Notes: generated by a model not told the origin, from the letters alone. Positions 1 through 8,287 are shown, numbered from the stretch's first letter. The stretch: DNA of 64,000 nt from JBLZUR01 sp048565625 (GCF_048565625.1 NZ_JBLZUR010000002.1:806001-870000); one strand, 5' to 3'. Numbers and translations: made by a program.

Positions 1-1
1 C

Positions 2-160
2 GGCTTCGAAACGGCGGACGGCCGCTATCGCCTTACCTTCTGGGGCCGCAACATCACAAACACCTATTATTGGACCAATGCCGCGGTCGTGAACGACGCC
101 AAGGTTCGCTTCGCCGGACGGCCGGCCACCTACGGCGCAACCTTTGGCTTCCGCTATTAA
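2..160 (+). CDS. TonB-dependent receptor, C-terminal fragment (5' end outside window)
   Basis: The reading frame is open from the window edge to TAA at 158-160 and gives 52 residues. It contains WGRNITNTYYWTN followed by a terminal strand ending TFGFRY. The G-x-N-I-x-N-x-Y block and a final aromatic residue are typical of the last beta-strands of outer-membrane TonB-dependent receptors. The next gene (SDR) starts 27 bases downstream on the same strand, so the receptor probably belongs to the same catabolic cluster and imports its substrate. The plug domain and most of the barrel are not visible, so the ligand cannot be judged. Confidence 0.75.
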   Translation, partial: GFETADGRYRLTFWGRNITNTYYWTNAAVVNDAKVRFAGRPATYGATFGFRY

Positions 161-187
161 AAGCAAACGAGACCGGGAGAGCGGGTG

Positions 188-949
188 ATGTTGAAGGACA
201 AGGTGGTCGTCGTAACCGGTGCCGGTTCCGGCATCGGCAGGGCAGCGGCGATGATGTTCGCCGGCGACGGCGCGAAGGTCGCGCTGATCGATCGTAATGA
301 GGACGCGGCCCGCGCCGTGTCGGAGGAGATCGGGCAGGCCGGTGGCGAAAGCCTCCCCCTCGGCTGCGACGTGTCGAAGGAGGCGGAGGTCGAAAAGACC
401 ATCGACGCCGTTATCCAGGAATGGGGCCGCATCGACGGCGCGTTCAACAATGCCGGCATCGAACTGCACAGCAAGTCGGTGCCCGATCTCACCGCCGACG
501 AATGGCGCAAGGTCATCGACGTCAACCTGACCGGCATCTTTCTTTGCATGAAGTTCGAGATCGCGGCCATGCGCGGGACGGGTGGCGGTGCCATCGTCAA
601 CACCGCCTCGGCAGGCGCAATCGCGACGCAGCCGAACATGGCGGAATACGCCTCTTCGAAGGCCGGCATCCTGGGTCTCACCCGCGCCGGCGCGGCCGAG
701 TTCGGTGAGACCAAGGTGCGGGTAAACGCGGTGCTGCCGGGGCTGATCCTCACCCCGATGACCGAGGATCGCCTCTTCTCGGACCCGAACTTCGCCGCCG
801 CCGTGGACCCGCTGCTCCGCCGTCATTCGATCGGCCGCTTCGGCAAGCCGGCCGATGTCGCGGAGGCGGTACGCTGGCTGCTGTCCGACCATGCCGGCTT
901 CATCAACGGCGTCAGCCTTCCCGTGGACGGTGGCTTCACCGCCGGCTGA
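188..949 (+). CDS. SDR family NAD(P)-dependent oxidoreductase
   Basis: This is a classical short-chain dehydrogenase of 253 residues. The cofactor motif TGAGSGIG lies at residues 10-17, NNAG at 87-90, the catalytic Ser at about 141, and YASSK at 154-158 with Tyr154 and Lys158. Asp35 after the second strand (LIDRN) suggests a preference for NAD over NADP. ATG 188 is chosen because GGGAGA lies 7 bases upstream; a GTG three bases earlier is possible. It sits between a TonB receptor and a flavin monooxygenase-like gene, so it probably oxidises an alcohol intermediate in the same pathway. The substrate is unknown. Confidence 0.9.
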   Translation: MLKDKVVVVTGAGSGIGRAAAMMFAGDGAKVALIDRNEDAARAVSEEIGQAGGESLPLGCDVSKEAEVEKTIDAVIQEWGRIDGAFNNAGIELHSKSVPDLTADEWRKVIDVNLTGIFLCMKFEIAAMRGTGGGAIVNTASAGAIATQPNMAEYASSKAGILGLTRAGAAEFGETKVRVNAVLPGLILTPMTEDRLFSDPNFAAAVDPLLRRHSIGRFGKPADVAEAVRWLLSDHAGFINGVSLPVDGGFTAG

Positions 950-1059
950 TTTCGCGGGCGTTATAGTCCCGCCTTATAGCCGCATATCCAATACCAAGAT
1001 GTGATCGCGCGCATGCAAGACTATCAAATGCGTGAGAGGATTTCTGAGGAGTATCGCCA

Positions 1060-2268
1060 ATGTCCGACGGCCGGCTTCGCTTCGGTGCGTTCGTTGCCCC
1101 CTTCCATCCGCTCAACGAGCATCCGGCCCTCGCGCTCGACCGCGACATGGAACTCGTCGAATGGATGGACAAGCTCGGCTATGACGAGATCTGGCTTGGC
1201 GAGCATCACTCGGGCGGGTGGGAGATCAGCGCCAGCCCGGAGGTCTTCATCGCCGCCGCGGCCGAGCGCACCAAGCGCATCCGCTTCGGCACGGGCGTGT
1301 CGTCGCTGCCCTACCATCACCCCTACATCCTCGCCGACCGCATCCGGCAGCTCGACTATCTCACCAAGGGCCGGGTGATGATGGGCGTCGGCCCGGGATC
1401 GCTCCCCTCGGACGCCTATATGCAGGGCATTCCCACCCCGCGCGTCCGCGATCGCATGGACGAGGCACTCGAACCCATCGTCCGCCTGCTGAACGGTGAG
1501 ACGGTGTCGATGGAGACCGACTGGTTCAAGCTGCAGGAGGCGCGGCTGCAACTGACGTCCTATAACGAGCAGGGCGTCGAGATCGCCGTCGCCAACCAGG
1601 TCTCGCCGACGGGCGCGCGCAGTGCCGGGCGGCTCGGCCTGTCGCTGCTCTCGATCGGCGCGACCTCGGCCGGCGGCTTCAACGCGCTATCGACCAGCTG
1701 GCAGATCTGCGAGGAGATGGCGGCCCAGCATGGCCAGACCGTCAACCGCCGCGACTGGCGGCTGGTCGGGCCGATGCACATCGCCGAAACGCGCGAAAAG
1801 GCGCGCGAAAATGTTCAGTGGGGCTTCCACCGCTGGAGCGACTACTTCGTGAACGTCGCCGCCCTTCCGCTGACCCCGCCGCCCGGCGTCGATCCGATCG
1901 ACGCGATGATCGACAGCGGCTTCGCGGTGATCGGCACGCCCGAAGACGCGGTCGCCCAGATCAAGCGGCTGCAGGAGCAATCCGGCGGCTTCGGCTCCTT
2001 CCTGCAACTCGGCATCCCTTGGGCCGACTGGGCGGAGACCAAGCGCTCGTTCGAGCTGTTCGCCCGCTACGTCATCCCCGAGATCAACCAGCTGAGCACC
2101 AATCGCATCGCCTCCGAACATTGGCTGCGCGAACACAACGCCAAGTTCCGTGGCGAATTGCAGGCAGCAGTCGGCGCCAAGATCGCGCAGCACGCGGCGG
2201 AAAAGGGCAGTACCGACCAGATCCAGCCCGAAATCATGGAGGCGTTCGTCGGCAAGCCTGGAGGGTAA
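1060..2268 (+). CDS. LLM-class flavin-dependent oxidoreductase (limonene-monooxygenase-like)
   Basis: This 402-residue protein has the bacterial-luciferase-like TIM-barrel pattern: FGAFVAPFHP near the N-terminus, DEIWLGEHHSGGWE, RIRFGTGVSSLPYHHP, and GRVMMGVGPGSLPSDA. The EHH and YHHP segments and overall length match limonene 1,2-monooxygenase-like (LimB) flavoproteins, which use FMNH2 supplied by a separate reductase. No reductase gene is visible nearby. An SDR lies upstream and a LysR regulator downstream on the same strand, which suggests degradation of a terpenoid or similar hydrophobic compound. The substrate assignment is inference; membership of the LLM family is clear. Confidence 0.88.
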   Translation: MSDGRLRFGAFVAPFHPLNEHPALALDRDMELVEWMDKLGYDEIWLGEHHSGGWEISASPEVFIAAAAERTKRIRFGTGVSSLPYHHPYILADRIRQLDYLTKGRVMMGVGPGSLPSDAYMQGIPTPRVRDRMDEALEPIVRLLNGETVSMETDWFKLQEARLQLTSYNEQGVEIAVANQVSPTGARSAGRLGLSLLSIGATSAGGFNALSTSWQICEEMAAQHGQTVNRRDWRLVGPMHIAETREKARENVQWGFHRWSDYFVNVAALPLTPPPGVDPIDAMIDSGFAVIGTPEDAVAQIKRLQEQSGGFGSFLQLGIPWADWAETKRSFELFARYVIPEINQLSTNRIASEHWLREHNAKFRGELQAAVGAKIAQHAAEKGSTDQIQPEIMEAFVGKPGG

Positions 2269-2365
2269 TCAAAGTCGCGAATAGGGCTGAAGGCCTGCTC
2301 CAGGTGAAGCTTCCCTAAAGCGAAGTGCCGGAGTAGGCTGCCCGAAAACAGAGAGGATGACCGGT

Positions 2366-3352
2366 ATGGATATTCGCCACCTGCGCTATTTCGTGGGGAT
2401 CGCGGATTGTGGCAGCCTGATGAAGGCCAGCGAGCGGCTCCACGTCGCCCAGCCGGCGCTCAGCGTCCATATCGCCAATCTGGAGGTCGAGCTTGGCGTC
2501 AAGCTCCTCGAACGCAGCAATCGCGGGGTGGAGCTGACGGAGGAGGGGCATAACCTCTACGCCCGCGCCACCACCCTGCTGAGCTATTATCAGGAGACGA
2601 TCTCCAGCATCCGCGACCGCCGCGCTCAGGCGACCGGCACGGTCTCGGTCGGTGTGCCCTCCACCATGTCCGGCATGATCGCGGCCGAGCTTTACCGCCG
2701 CGTCCGCGACGAACTGCCCGATGTCACCCTCTACATGACTGACGCCAGCACCGCGATGCTTTACGAATGGCTGCAGGACGGACGGCTCGACTTCTCCATC
2801 CTCTTCAGCCTGCCGGAGAGCTCGAACCTCGATCTGATCCCGCTGGATGTCGAGGAGTTCTGCCTGGTCAGCAAGGCCGGCACCTCGTCAGGCACGGAGA
2901 CCATCGAGTTCGACGAACTGTTCGAGCATCCCCTCGTCGTCTCCTGTCAGTCGACGACATGGCGGAAGATCCTGGATCACGTCGCGGAGAAGAAGGGGCG
3001 GACCTTCAAGGCCTCGATCGAGACGGAGGCCGTCAGCGTGATCAAGTCCATCGTCCGCTCGGGCGAGGCCTGCGGCGTCCTGCCGCTCAGCTGTGTGGTC
3101 GATGAGGTTCGCCAGGGCGTGTTCGACGCCCAGCGCGTGATCAACCCCGACATCAAGGGCATCCTCGCTCTGGCCAACCTGCCGTCATTGCACATGACTC
3201 CCGCCAAGCGGGCGATCCGCGATCTCGTCGTGCGCGTCATGCGCGAGGTTCGGGCGGGGGAGGGCGGAACGCCGGCCCTCAACAACGTCACGCCGATCTT
3301 CCGCGCCGTCCCCAGCAAGCTCCTGCCGATGGCGCGCCAGTCCGCCCGGTAA
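2366..3352 (+). CDS. LysR family transcriptional regulator
   Basis: The N-terminal winged helix-turn-helix MDIRHLRYFVGIAD...SLMKASERLHVAQPALS is a canonical LysR DNA-binding domain, followed by a periplasmic-binding-protein-like effector domain (total 328 residues). The start at 2366 is preferred over the ATG at 2357 because GAGAGG (2351-2356) is then 9 bases upstream. The protein resembles the Nac/CynR-type branch. It follows the LLM oxidoreductase by about 100 bases on the same strand and probably regulates the SDR/oxidoreductase/TonB-receptor cluster. Its effector is unknown. Its end is 7 bases from the end of astD on the other strand. Confidence 0.9.
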   Translation: MDIRHLRYFVGIADCGSLMKASERLHVAQPALSVHIANLEVELGVKLLERSNRGVELTEEGHNLYARATTLLSYYQETISSIRDRRAQATGTVSVGVPSTMSGMIAAELYRRVRDELPDVTLYMTDASTAMLYEWLQDGRLDFSILFSLPESSNLDLIPLDVEEFCLVSKAGTSSGTETIEFDELFEHPLVVSCQSTTWRKILDHVAEKKGRTFKASIETEAVSVIKSIVRSGEACGVLPLSCVVDEVRQGVFDAQRVINPDIKGILALANLPSLHMTPAKRAIRDLVVRVMREVRAGEGGTPALNNVTPIFRAVPSKLLPMARQSAR

Positions 3353-3359
3353 CGACCGC

Positions 3360-4766
3360 CTAGATCAGCCCCGGCACCTCGACCGCTTCGACCGCTTCGG
3401 CTTCGAAGCTGGCGACAGGATAGGCGCAGTAATCCGCTGCGTAATAGGCGCTCGGCCGGTGGTTGCCGGACGATCCCAGCCCGCCAAACGGCATGTTCGC
3501 CGCCGCACCCGTCGTCGGCCGGTTCCAGTTCACGACGCCCGCCCGGATTTCGCCGACGAACCGCTCCCAGAGCGCCGCGTCACCGCTGATCAGGCCCGCC
3601 GACAGGCCGTACTGCGTGGCATTCGCCGTCCGGATCGCCGCATCGAAATCAGGCACGCGGAGGACTTGGAGGACAGGGGCGAAGATCTCCGCATCGGGCA
3701 CATCCACGCCCGTGACGTCGATGATGGCAGGGGAGACGAAGGCCGCGCTCCGGCCCTCGACGTTCTCGAACGCGCGGATCACCTTGGCTCCCTGCGCCAC
3801 CAGCCCCTGATAGGAGGCTAGCGCACCGGCCGCCGCCTGTTCGGATACGAGCGGACCCATGAAGGCCGCGCCCTCCTCGTCCCAGGCGGCGATGCGCAGC
3901 CGCCCCGCCATCGCGTCCAGCGCCTCGACGATCGCATCGCCCGCCGGACCTTCCGGCACGATCAGCCGCCGCGCGCAGGAACAACGCTGTCCAGTGGTGA
4001 CGAACGCCGACTGCACGATGATCGAGGCCGCCGCTTCGGGTTTGTCCCAGGCGACCAGCGGGTTGTTGCCGCCCAGCTCCAGCGCGAGGATCAGATGCGG
4101 CCGGTCGATCGTCGCCCGTTTCAGCGCCGCGCCGGCCCCCGCCGATCCGGTGAACAGCAGCCCGTCGATGTCGCCCGCGACCAGCGCCTCGCCCGTCGCC
4201 CGCGCACCTTGGACGAGGTTCAGCACGCCCTTCGGCAGCCCCGCCTCACCCCACGCCTTCACCATCGCCTCGCCGAACGCAGGGGCGATCTCGCTCGGCT
4301 TGAACACGACGGTATTGCCCGCGAGCAGGGCAGGGACGATGTGCCCGTTCGGCAGATGGCCGGGGAAGTTGTACGGCCCGAGCACCACCATCACGCCATG
4401 GCCATGATGGCGCAGCACCGCCTGCCCGAACGGCATCGCCGCCGACCGCGTACCCGCGCGCTCCGCCTGCGCGGCGATCGAAACGGTCACCTTGTTGACC
4501 ATCGATCCGATCTCGGCCCGCGTCTCCCAAAGCAGCTTGCCGGTCTCGCGCGCGAGCAGTGTCGCCAGTTCCTCCTTCCGCGCCTCCAGCACGCCGGCAA
4601 AGGCGCGCGCGAAGCCGATCCGTTCCTCAAGCGAAGTCCGCCGCCAGCCGGGTAGGGCGGCGCGTGCGCGGGCGATGGCGGCTTCGCATTCGGCGGGGGA
4701 GGCGGCGGGGCCTTCCCAGACGATCTCCCCGGTCGCGGGATCAAGGGACTTGAAGACGTCGGTCAC
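3360..4766 (-). CDS. astD: N-succinylglutamate 5-semialdehyde dehydrogenase
   Basis: This aldehyde dehydrogenase of 468 residues carries the catalytic Glu in ALELGGNNP (about Glu230) and the nucleophile in TTGQRCSC (about Cys262), plus the GPYNFPGHLPNGH block seen in AstD. It oxidises N-succinylglutamate semialdehyde to N-succinylglutamate with NAD+ in the arginine succinyltransferase (AST) pathway. The GTG at 4766 is chosen because AGGAAG lies just upstream; a longer in-frame extension to 4808 lacks a site and reaches into a palindromic repeat. astA lies 140 bases upstream in the same direction, supporting the assignment. The astB gene for succinylarginine dihydrolase is not between them. 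Confidence 0.92.
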   Translation of the reverse strand: MTDVFKSLDPATGEIVWEGPAASPAECEAAIARARAALPGWRRTSLEERIGFARAFAGVLEARKEELATLLARETGKLLWETRAEIGSMVNKVTVSIAAQAERAGTRSAAMPFGQAVLRHHGHGVMVVLGPYNFPGHLPNGHIVPALLAGNTVVFKPSEIAPAFGEAMVKAWGEAGLPKGVLNLVQGARATGEALVAGDIDGLLFTGSAGAGAALKRATIDRPHLILALELGGNNPLVAWDKPEAAASIIVQSAFVTTGQRCSCARRLIVPEGPAGDAIVEALDAMAGRLRIAAWDEEGAAFMGPLVSEQAAAGALASYQGLVAQGAKVIRAFENVEGRSAAFVSPAIIDVTGVDVPDAEIFAPVLQVLRVPDFDAAIRTANATQYGLSAGLISGDAALWERFVGEIRAGVVNWNRPTTGAAANMPFGGLGSSGNHRPSAYYAADYCAYPVASFEAEAVEAVEVPGLI

Positions 4767-4787
4767 AAATACTTCCTCATCACAGAA

Positions 4788-4888
4788 CCGTTCGTCCTGA
4801 GTAGGCACTGAGCTTGTCGAAGTGCCGTATCGAAGGATGCTTCGATACGCGTCTTCGACTTTGCTCAGCCGCTACTCAGCACGAACGG
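4788..4888. repeat. Nested imperfect palindrome between astA and astD
   Basis: The outer arms begin CCGTTCGTCCTGAGTAG and end CTACTCAGCACGAACGG. The inner perfect hairpin is GTATCGAAG (4827-4835) / CTTCGATAC (4840-4848) with loop GATG. The CCGTTCG...CTGAGC...CTTCGA words recur after lpd (about 20549-20574), which points to a dispersed repetitive extragenic palindrome rather than a dedicated terminator. It may still stabilise or attenuate the astA-astD transcript. Confidence 0.75.
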
Positions 4889-4905
4889 ATATGTTGTGCA
4901 GTCGT

Positions 4906-5913
4906 CTAGCCCGCCACCCGCACATACTCACCCGGGCCGACGCGCAGCGCATGCGCCGCCGCCCCATCCACCACCGCCACGCCGTCGCGCAGCACCACGT
5001 CCGCCCGCACCGCACGAAATCCGCCGACCGCCGCGCGGGACACCAGCATCGGCTCCCCACCGCTTGTGTCGCCGATCTCCACCCGCCACACCGCCGCCTC
5101 ATGCACGGTCCGCAACGTATCGCGCGGGCAGGTCATCGTCGGCCCGCCATCGAAGATGTCGATCAGCCCCGACTTCTCGAACCCCTCGCGCTCCAGCAGC
5201 GCGCGCGCCGCCTCGCCCTCGCGGTTCACCCGCTCGATCGCGGCGCAGGCCTCCTCGCCGATCAGCTCGACATAAATCGGGTGGCGCGGCGCAAGGTCCA
5301 GGATGAACTGCCCGTCCGTCGACATCACCATCCGGTCCGCCTCCTCGAAGGGCAGGCGGAAGAACTTCGACGCGACATCCTCCCAGAACGGCGAGCGCCC
5401 TTCATCATCGAACCAGCCGCGCAGCTCCGCCATGATCGTCCGGCTGAACTTCGCCGGCTCTGCGCCGATCAGCATGTAGCGCGATCGGGCGAGCAGGCTC
5501 CCCGCGCCGCCGGAGCGCCGCTCCGGCCGCAGGTAGAGCGACCCCACCTCGGTCCAGCCATTGCACTCATTGACCAGCACCAGCGCGCGATGGTCGAACC
5601 GTGTGTCGATCGCGGAGGAATACTGCGCCAGCGTCATCACCCGGAACGAGAAGTGCGGCCGCCTGACCCCCACCGCCGCGCGCACGCCCGCCAGTCCCTC
5701 GACCCGCCCGGTCTCGCCGTCCTCCAGCATCAGCGTATACCAGGCCGCCTGCGGCTCGACGTGCCCGGCGAAGCTCGCCTCGGCCAGCTCCAGCCGCGCC
5801 GCCAACGTCGCCTCGTCCTCCGGCAGGCTGGTGAAGCCGCGCCCGGACAGCACCGCCAACTCCATCAGCACGTCGAGATCGCCGGTGGACGCCGGCCGGA
5901 CGACCAGCATCAA
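4906..5913 (-). CDS. astA: Arginine N-succinyltransferase
   Basis: This 335-residue protein starts VVRPASTGDLDVLMELA and continues with FTSLPEDEATLA, typical of AstA, a GNAT-fold enzyme. It transfers succinyl from succinyl-CoA to the alpha-amino group of arginine, the first step of the AST pathway. Later family blocks are visible: GSLYLRPERRSGGAGSLL, FWEDVASKFFRLPFEEAD and IDIFDGGPTMTC. Its ATG overlaps the TGA of the DUF1338 gene by 4 bases (ATGA), indicating translational coupling; astD follows after a palindromic spacer. A second in-frame ATG at 5910 is an alternative start. Confidence 0.93.
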   Translation of the reverse strand: MMLVVRPASTGDLDVLMELAVLSGRGFTSLPEDEATLAARLELAEASFAGHVEPQAAWYTLMLEDGETGRVEGLAGVRAAVGVRRPHFSFRVMTLAQYSSAIDTRFDHRALVLVNECNGWTEVGSLYLRPERRSGGAGSLLARSRYMLIGAEPAKFSRTIMAELRGWFDDEGRSPFWEDVASKFFRLPFEEADRMVMSTDGQFILDLAPRHPIYVELIGEEACAAIERVNREGEAARALLEREGFEKSGLIDIFDGGPTMTCPRDTLRTVHEAAVWRVEIGDTSGGEPMLVSRAAVGGFRAVRADVVLRDGVAVVDGAAAHALRVGPGEYVRVAG

Positions 5914-6929
5914 CCCGCCTTGGTCATCGCGAAGATGCCGGTCGCATTCCCCGCGTCGAACTTCAGGTCGATCCGGCCCGCCTCGTCATCCAGCCGGGTG
6001 ATGAACTCGTAGAACGATCCCGGCACCGCCCGCGTGACCATCCGCCCATCGGCATCGCGGAACTCCCGCTCGACCTGATCGGCGCGAAAGGCGGTCTGCT
6101 TCACCCGTCCGCTGCCGGAAATCTCGACCGTATCCTTCATCGGCCGGCCCTGATCCTTCAGCATCTGCGCTAGCGCTTCGACATCCTGCACCCGATCGGT
6201 CGCGTGGTTGAAGGCGTTGCCCTCGGTCGCGATCCAAGCCGCCTCGGCCGACTGCGCCTTCAGCACCTCGTAATCGGTGAGCGCAGGCACGTCATGGTGC
6301 CGCCCGAACGCGCCCGCCAGCACCGGCAGCGCCGCCGCGGCCTTAGTGAAGTCGACCGAACCCTCCGCCGCAAAGCTATCCAGCGTCGCCACGGTCGCCG
6401 CATCGATCGGATCGCGCGAACTGTCGAACACCCGGTGCGCCGCCGCCTCGAACGCCCCATCGAACTGGTCGACATACAACTCGCTGACGAAGAACTGCGG
6501 GATCTCGGCCGGCAGATCGGCATGGGCGTAGACATGGCCCTGCATCTTCAGCTTGGGGAGCGGGTAGAGCCCGGCCAGCGAATAGCCGATCGGCTCCAGC
6601 AGCCGCTTGAACGCCGTCTCCCCCGCCGGCAGCGCGCCGGTCGGCCCGTCCGCGAAGCGGATCGTGCGGAGCGCGCCATGGTCGAAGAACACGCCGTTCT
6701 CCGCCGCAACCTCGCGCACATAGGCCGCCCCGCTCGGCACCCGATCCAGCAGATCGTCGAACAGCACGACGTTCAGAGCCATTGCGAACGCCGCCCGCGA
6801 CACCCGCGCTCCATTCTCGGACAGCAGGGCAGGGGCGATCCTGAGCGCGCTCAGTGACCGCGCCGCCGCCTCTTCGCCGATGGCCGAGGCGACCAGCCGG
6901 GCAACACTGCCCTCGGCTCGCGATGACAT
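5910..6929 (-). CDS. DUF1338 family protein (2-oxoadipate dioxygenase/decarboxylase-like)
   Basis: This 339-residue protein matches the DUF1338 family (HglS/YdcJ), iron-dependent enzymes that convert 2-oxoadipate to 2-hydroxyglutarate in lysine catabolism. Family-like segments are FFDHGALRTIRFADG, GYSLAGLYPLPKLKMQGHVYAH, IPQFFVSELYVDQF, GNAFNHATDRV and GSFYEFITR. The likely metal ligands are the His of FDHGAL, the His of FNHAT and the Glu of FYEFI; this is inferred from the family. The ATG at 6929 is preferred because GGGAGA is 9 bases upstream; a TTG at 6938 sits against that site. It is the first gene of an operon with astA and astD, so the true substrate could be a related 2-oxo acid. Confidence 0.85.
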   Translation of the reverse strand: MSSRAEGSVARLVASAIGEEAAARSLSALRIAPALLSENGARVSRAAFAMALNVVLFDDLLDRVPSGAAYVREVAAENGVFFDHGALRTIRFADGPTGALPAGETAFKRLLEPIGYSLAGLYPLPKLKMQGHVYAHADLPAEIPQFFVSELYVDQFDGAFEAAAHRVFDSSRDPIDAATVATLDSFAAEGSVDFTKAAAALPVLAGAFGRHHDVPALTDYEVLKAQSAEAAWIATEGNAFNHATDRVQDVEALAQMLKDQGRPMKDTVEISGSGRVKQTAFRADQVEREFRDADGRMVTRAVPGSFYEFITRLDDEAGRIDLKFDAGNATGIFAMTKAG

Positions 6930-7006
6930 GAGGCACAATCTCCCAAACCCGTCGGTATGGTCACGAATATAGGATGCGATCCGCCCGTCGGCAAAACGGC
7001 GTGCGG

Positions 7007-7204
7007 CTACCGCTTCCGTGCGAAGGCGTATGCGCCCCGGATCCGCCGGTTGAAGAACTGCCCCTTCGATGCGGTCCGCCGCATCCTCTTCGCGACGGCC
7101 TACGGCACCTCGAAATAGCTGTAGATGCGTCCGGTGACGAACTCGATGTCCAGCCGCCGTTCCGCCGCGTCATAGTCGAAGGACTGGATCACGCTCGACG
7201 GCAT
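7007..7204 (-). pseudogene. KTSC-domain protein gene interrupted by an in-frame TAG
   Basis: Translation from ATG 7204 begins MPSSVIQSFDYDAAERRLDI and continues EFVTGRIYSYFEVP, the first half of the short KTSC domain (Ser-Ser...F-YD...L-x-I-x-F-x-x-G-x-x-Y-x-Y-x-x-VP). A TAG at 7102-7100 follows. The same frame then continues to TAG 7007 with TASKGQFFNRRIRG and AYAFARKR, which matches the second half of the domain (S-x-G-x-FFN-x-x-I-R-x-x-Y). The stop therefore sits where a Tyr codon (TAC/TAT) is expected. Either the gene is a recent nonsense pseudogene or the stop is suppressed. It is divergent from the hydrolase at 7290. Confidence 0.8.
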
Positions 7205-7289
7205 GAACGCCAAACGCCCTCTCCCGCGATTGGATGCGGAACGTCTTTGCGGCAGCCGCCGTTTGACGAGGAACCTGAAGGAGCCACCT

Positions 7290-8111
7290 ATGCCGATGAT
7301 CGAAGCCCGCGACGGCCTGCCACTGCACGTCAAGGACATGGGAACCGGCCGCGCCGTCGTCCTGATCCACGGCTGGCCGCTCACTGGCGACATGTGGGAG
7401 TATCAGACCCTCGCCCTGATCGAGGCGGGTTATCGCGTCATCACCTATGACCGGCGCGGCTTCGGTCACTCCGGGCACCCGGCGACCGGCTATAACTACG
7501 ACACCTTCGCCGACGATCTCGCTGCCGTGCTCGACGGCCTCGACCTGCGCGACGCCACCCTCGTCGGCTTCTCGATGGGTGGGGGCGAGGTCGCGCGTTA
7601 CCTGTCGCGCTACGGCTCCGGCCGGGTCGCCAAGGCAGCGCTGGTCGGTGCGGTGGTGCCCTATCTGCTCAAGACCGACGACAATCCCGACGGCGCGGAT
7701 GAAAGCGTGTTTGAACAGATGAAGGCGCAGATCCGCGCGGATCGGTTCGACTTCCTCGGCACCTTCGCGCAAGCCTTCTACGGCGTCGGCTGGGTGTCGA
7801 GCCCGGTCAGTCAGAAGCTCCTGGACTGGACCTTCATCCTGGCGATCATGGCCAGCCCCAAGGCGACGATCGACTGCGTGGACGCGTTCGGCCGCACCGA
7901 TTTCCGCCCCGACATGGCAGCCTTCACCATGCCGACGCTGATCATCCACGGCACCGCCGACAAGACCGTGCCGATCGACCCCAGCGCCCGCGCCGCCGCC
8001 CGCGCGATCCCGCACGCGACCCTCATCGAATATGAGGGCGAACCCCACGGCCTCTTCGCCACCGCACCGGACCGCTTGAACCGCGACCTGCTGAAGTTCC
8101 TGGCGCTTTAG
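7290..8111 (+). CDS. Alpha/beta hydrolase (non-heme chloroperoxidase/esterase type)
   Basis: This 273-residue alpha/beta hydrolase has the oxyanion-hole motif HGWPLTGDMW, nucleophile elbow GFSMGGGEVARY, an acidic residue in HGTADKTVPID and a catalytic His in EGEPHGLFAT. GFSMGGGEVARYLSRYG is characteristic of the cofactor-free haloperoxidase/arylesterase group, which hydrolyses small esters and has perhydrolase side activity. The start is at 7290 because AAGGAG lies 6 bases upstream; the open frame extends further 5' without a better site. It is a single gene followed by a palindromic repeat. The physiological substrate is unknown. Confidence 0.88.
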   Translation: MPMIEARDGLPLHVKDMGTGRAVVLIHGWPLTGDMWEYQTLALIEAGYRVITYDRRGFGHSGHPATGYNYDTFADDLAAVLDGLDLRDATLVGFSMGGGEVARYLSRYGSGRVAKAALVGAVVPYLLKTDDNPDGADESVFEQMKAQIRADRFDFLGTFAQAFYGVGWVSSPVSQKLLDWTFILAIMASPKATIDCVDAFGRTDFRPDMAAFTMPTLIIHGTADKTVPIDPSARAAARAIPHATLIEYEGEPHGLFATAPDRLNRDLLKFLAL

Positions 8112-8118
8112 CCTCTTG

Positions 8119-8262
8119 ATCCTCACCCGGAGGGGGAGGGGGACCGCCGAAGGCGGTGGAGGGGTAGGTTCAGCGAGGATCGGCCGTGGTCCTTGCGGCG
8201 ACTACCCCTTCACCATCGCCTGCGGCGGCGGTCGCCCTCCCCTTCCAGGGGAGGACCTCAAG
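8119..8262. repeat. Long imperfect palindrome, copy 1 of a dispersed repeat
   Basis: The left arm reads GGAGGGGGAGGGGGACCGCC...GTGGAGGGGTAG and the right arm CTACCCCTTCACC...GTCGCCCTCCCCTTCC, separated by a spacer containing GGCCGTGGTCCTTGCGGC. A second, clearly related copy lies at 25459-25588 and shares the CTACCCC-T-CACC block, the spacer word and the CCCTCCCC end. It sits between two convergent genes (hydrolase and DUF1428). Confidence 0.8.
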
Positions 8263-8287
8263 AGCCGAACGCCGCCTCCGCCCGCCC

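Noticed and set aside
4822..6012. 396-codon plus-strand frame opposite astA
   Set aside because: Arg/His/Pro-rich antisense translation; astA on the other strand has clear family motifs.
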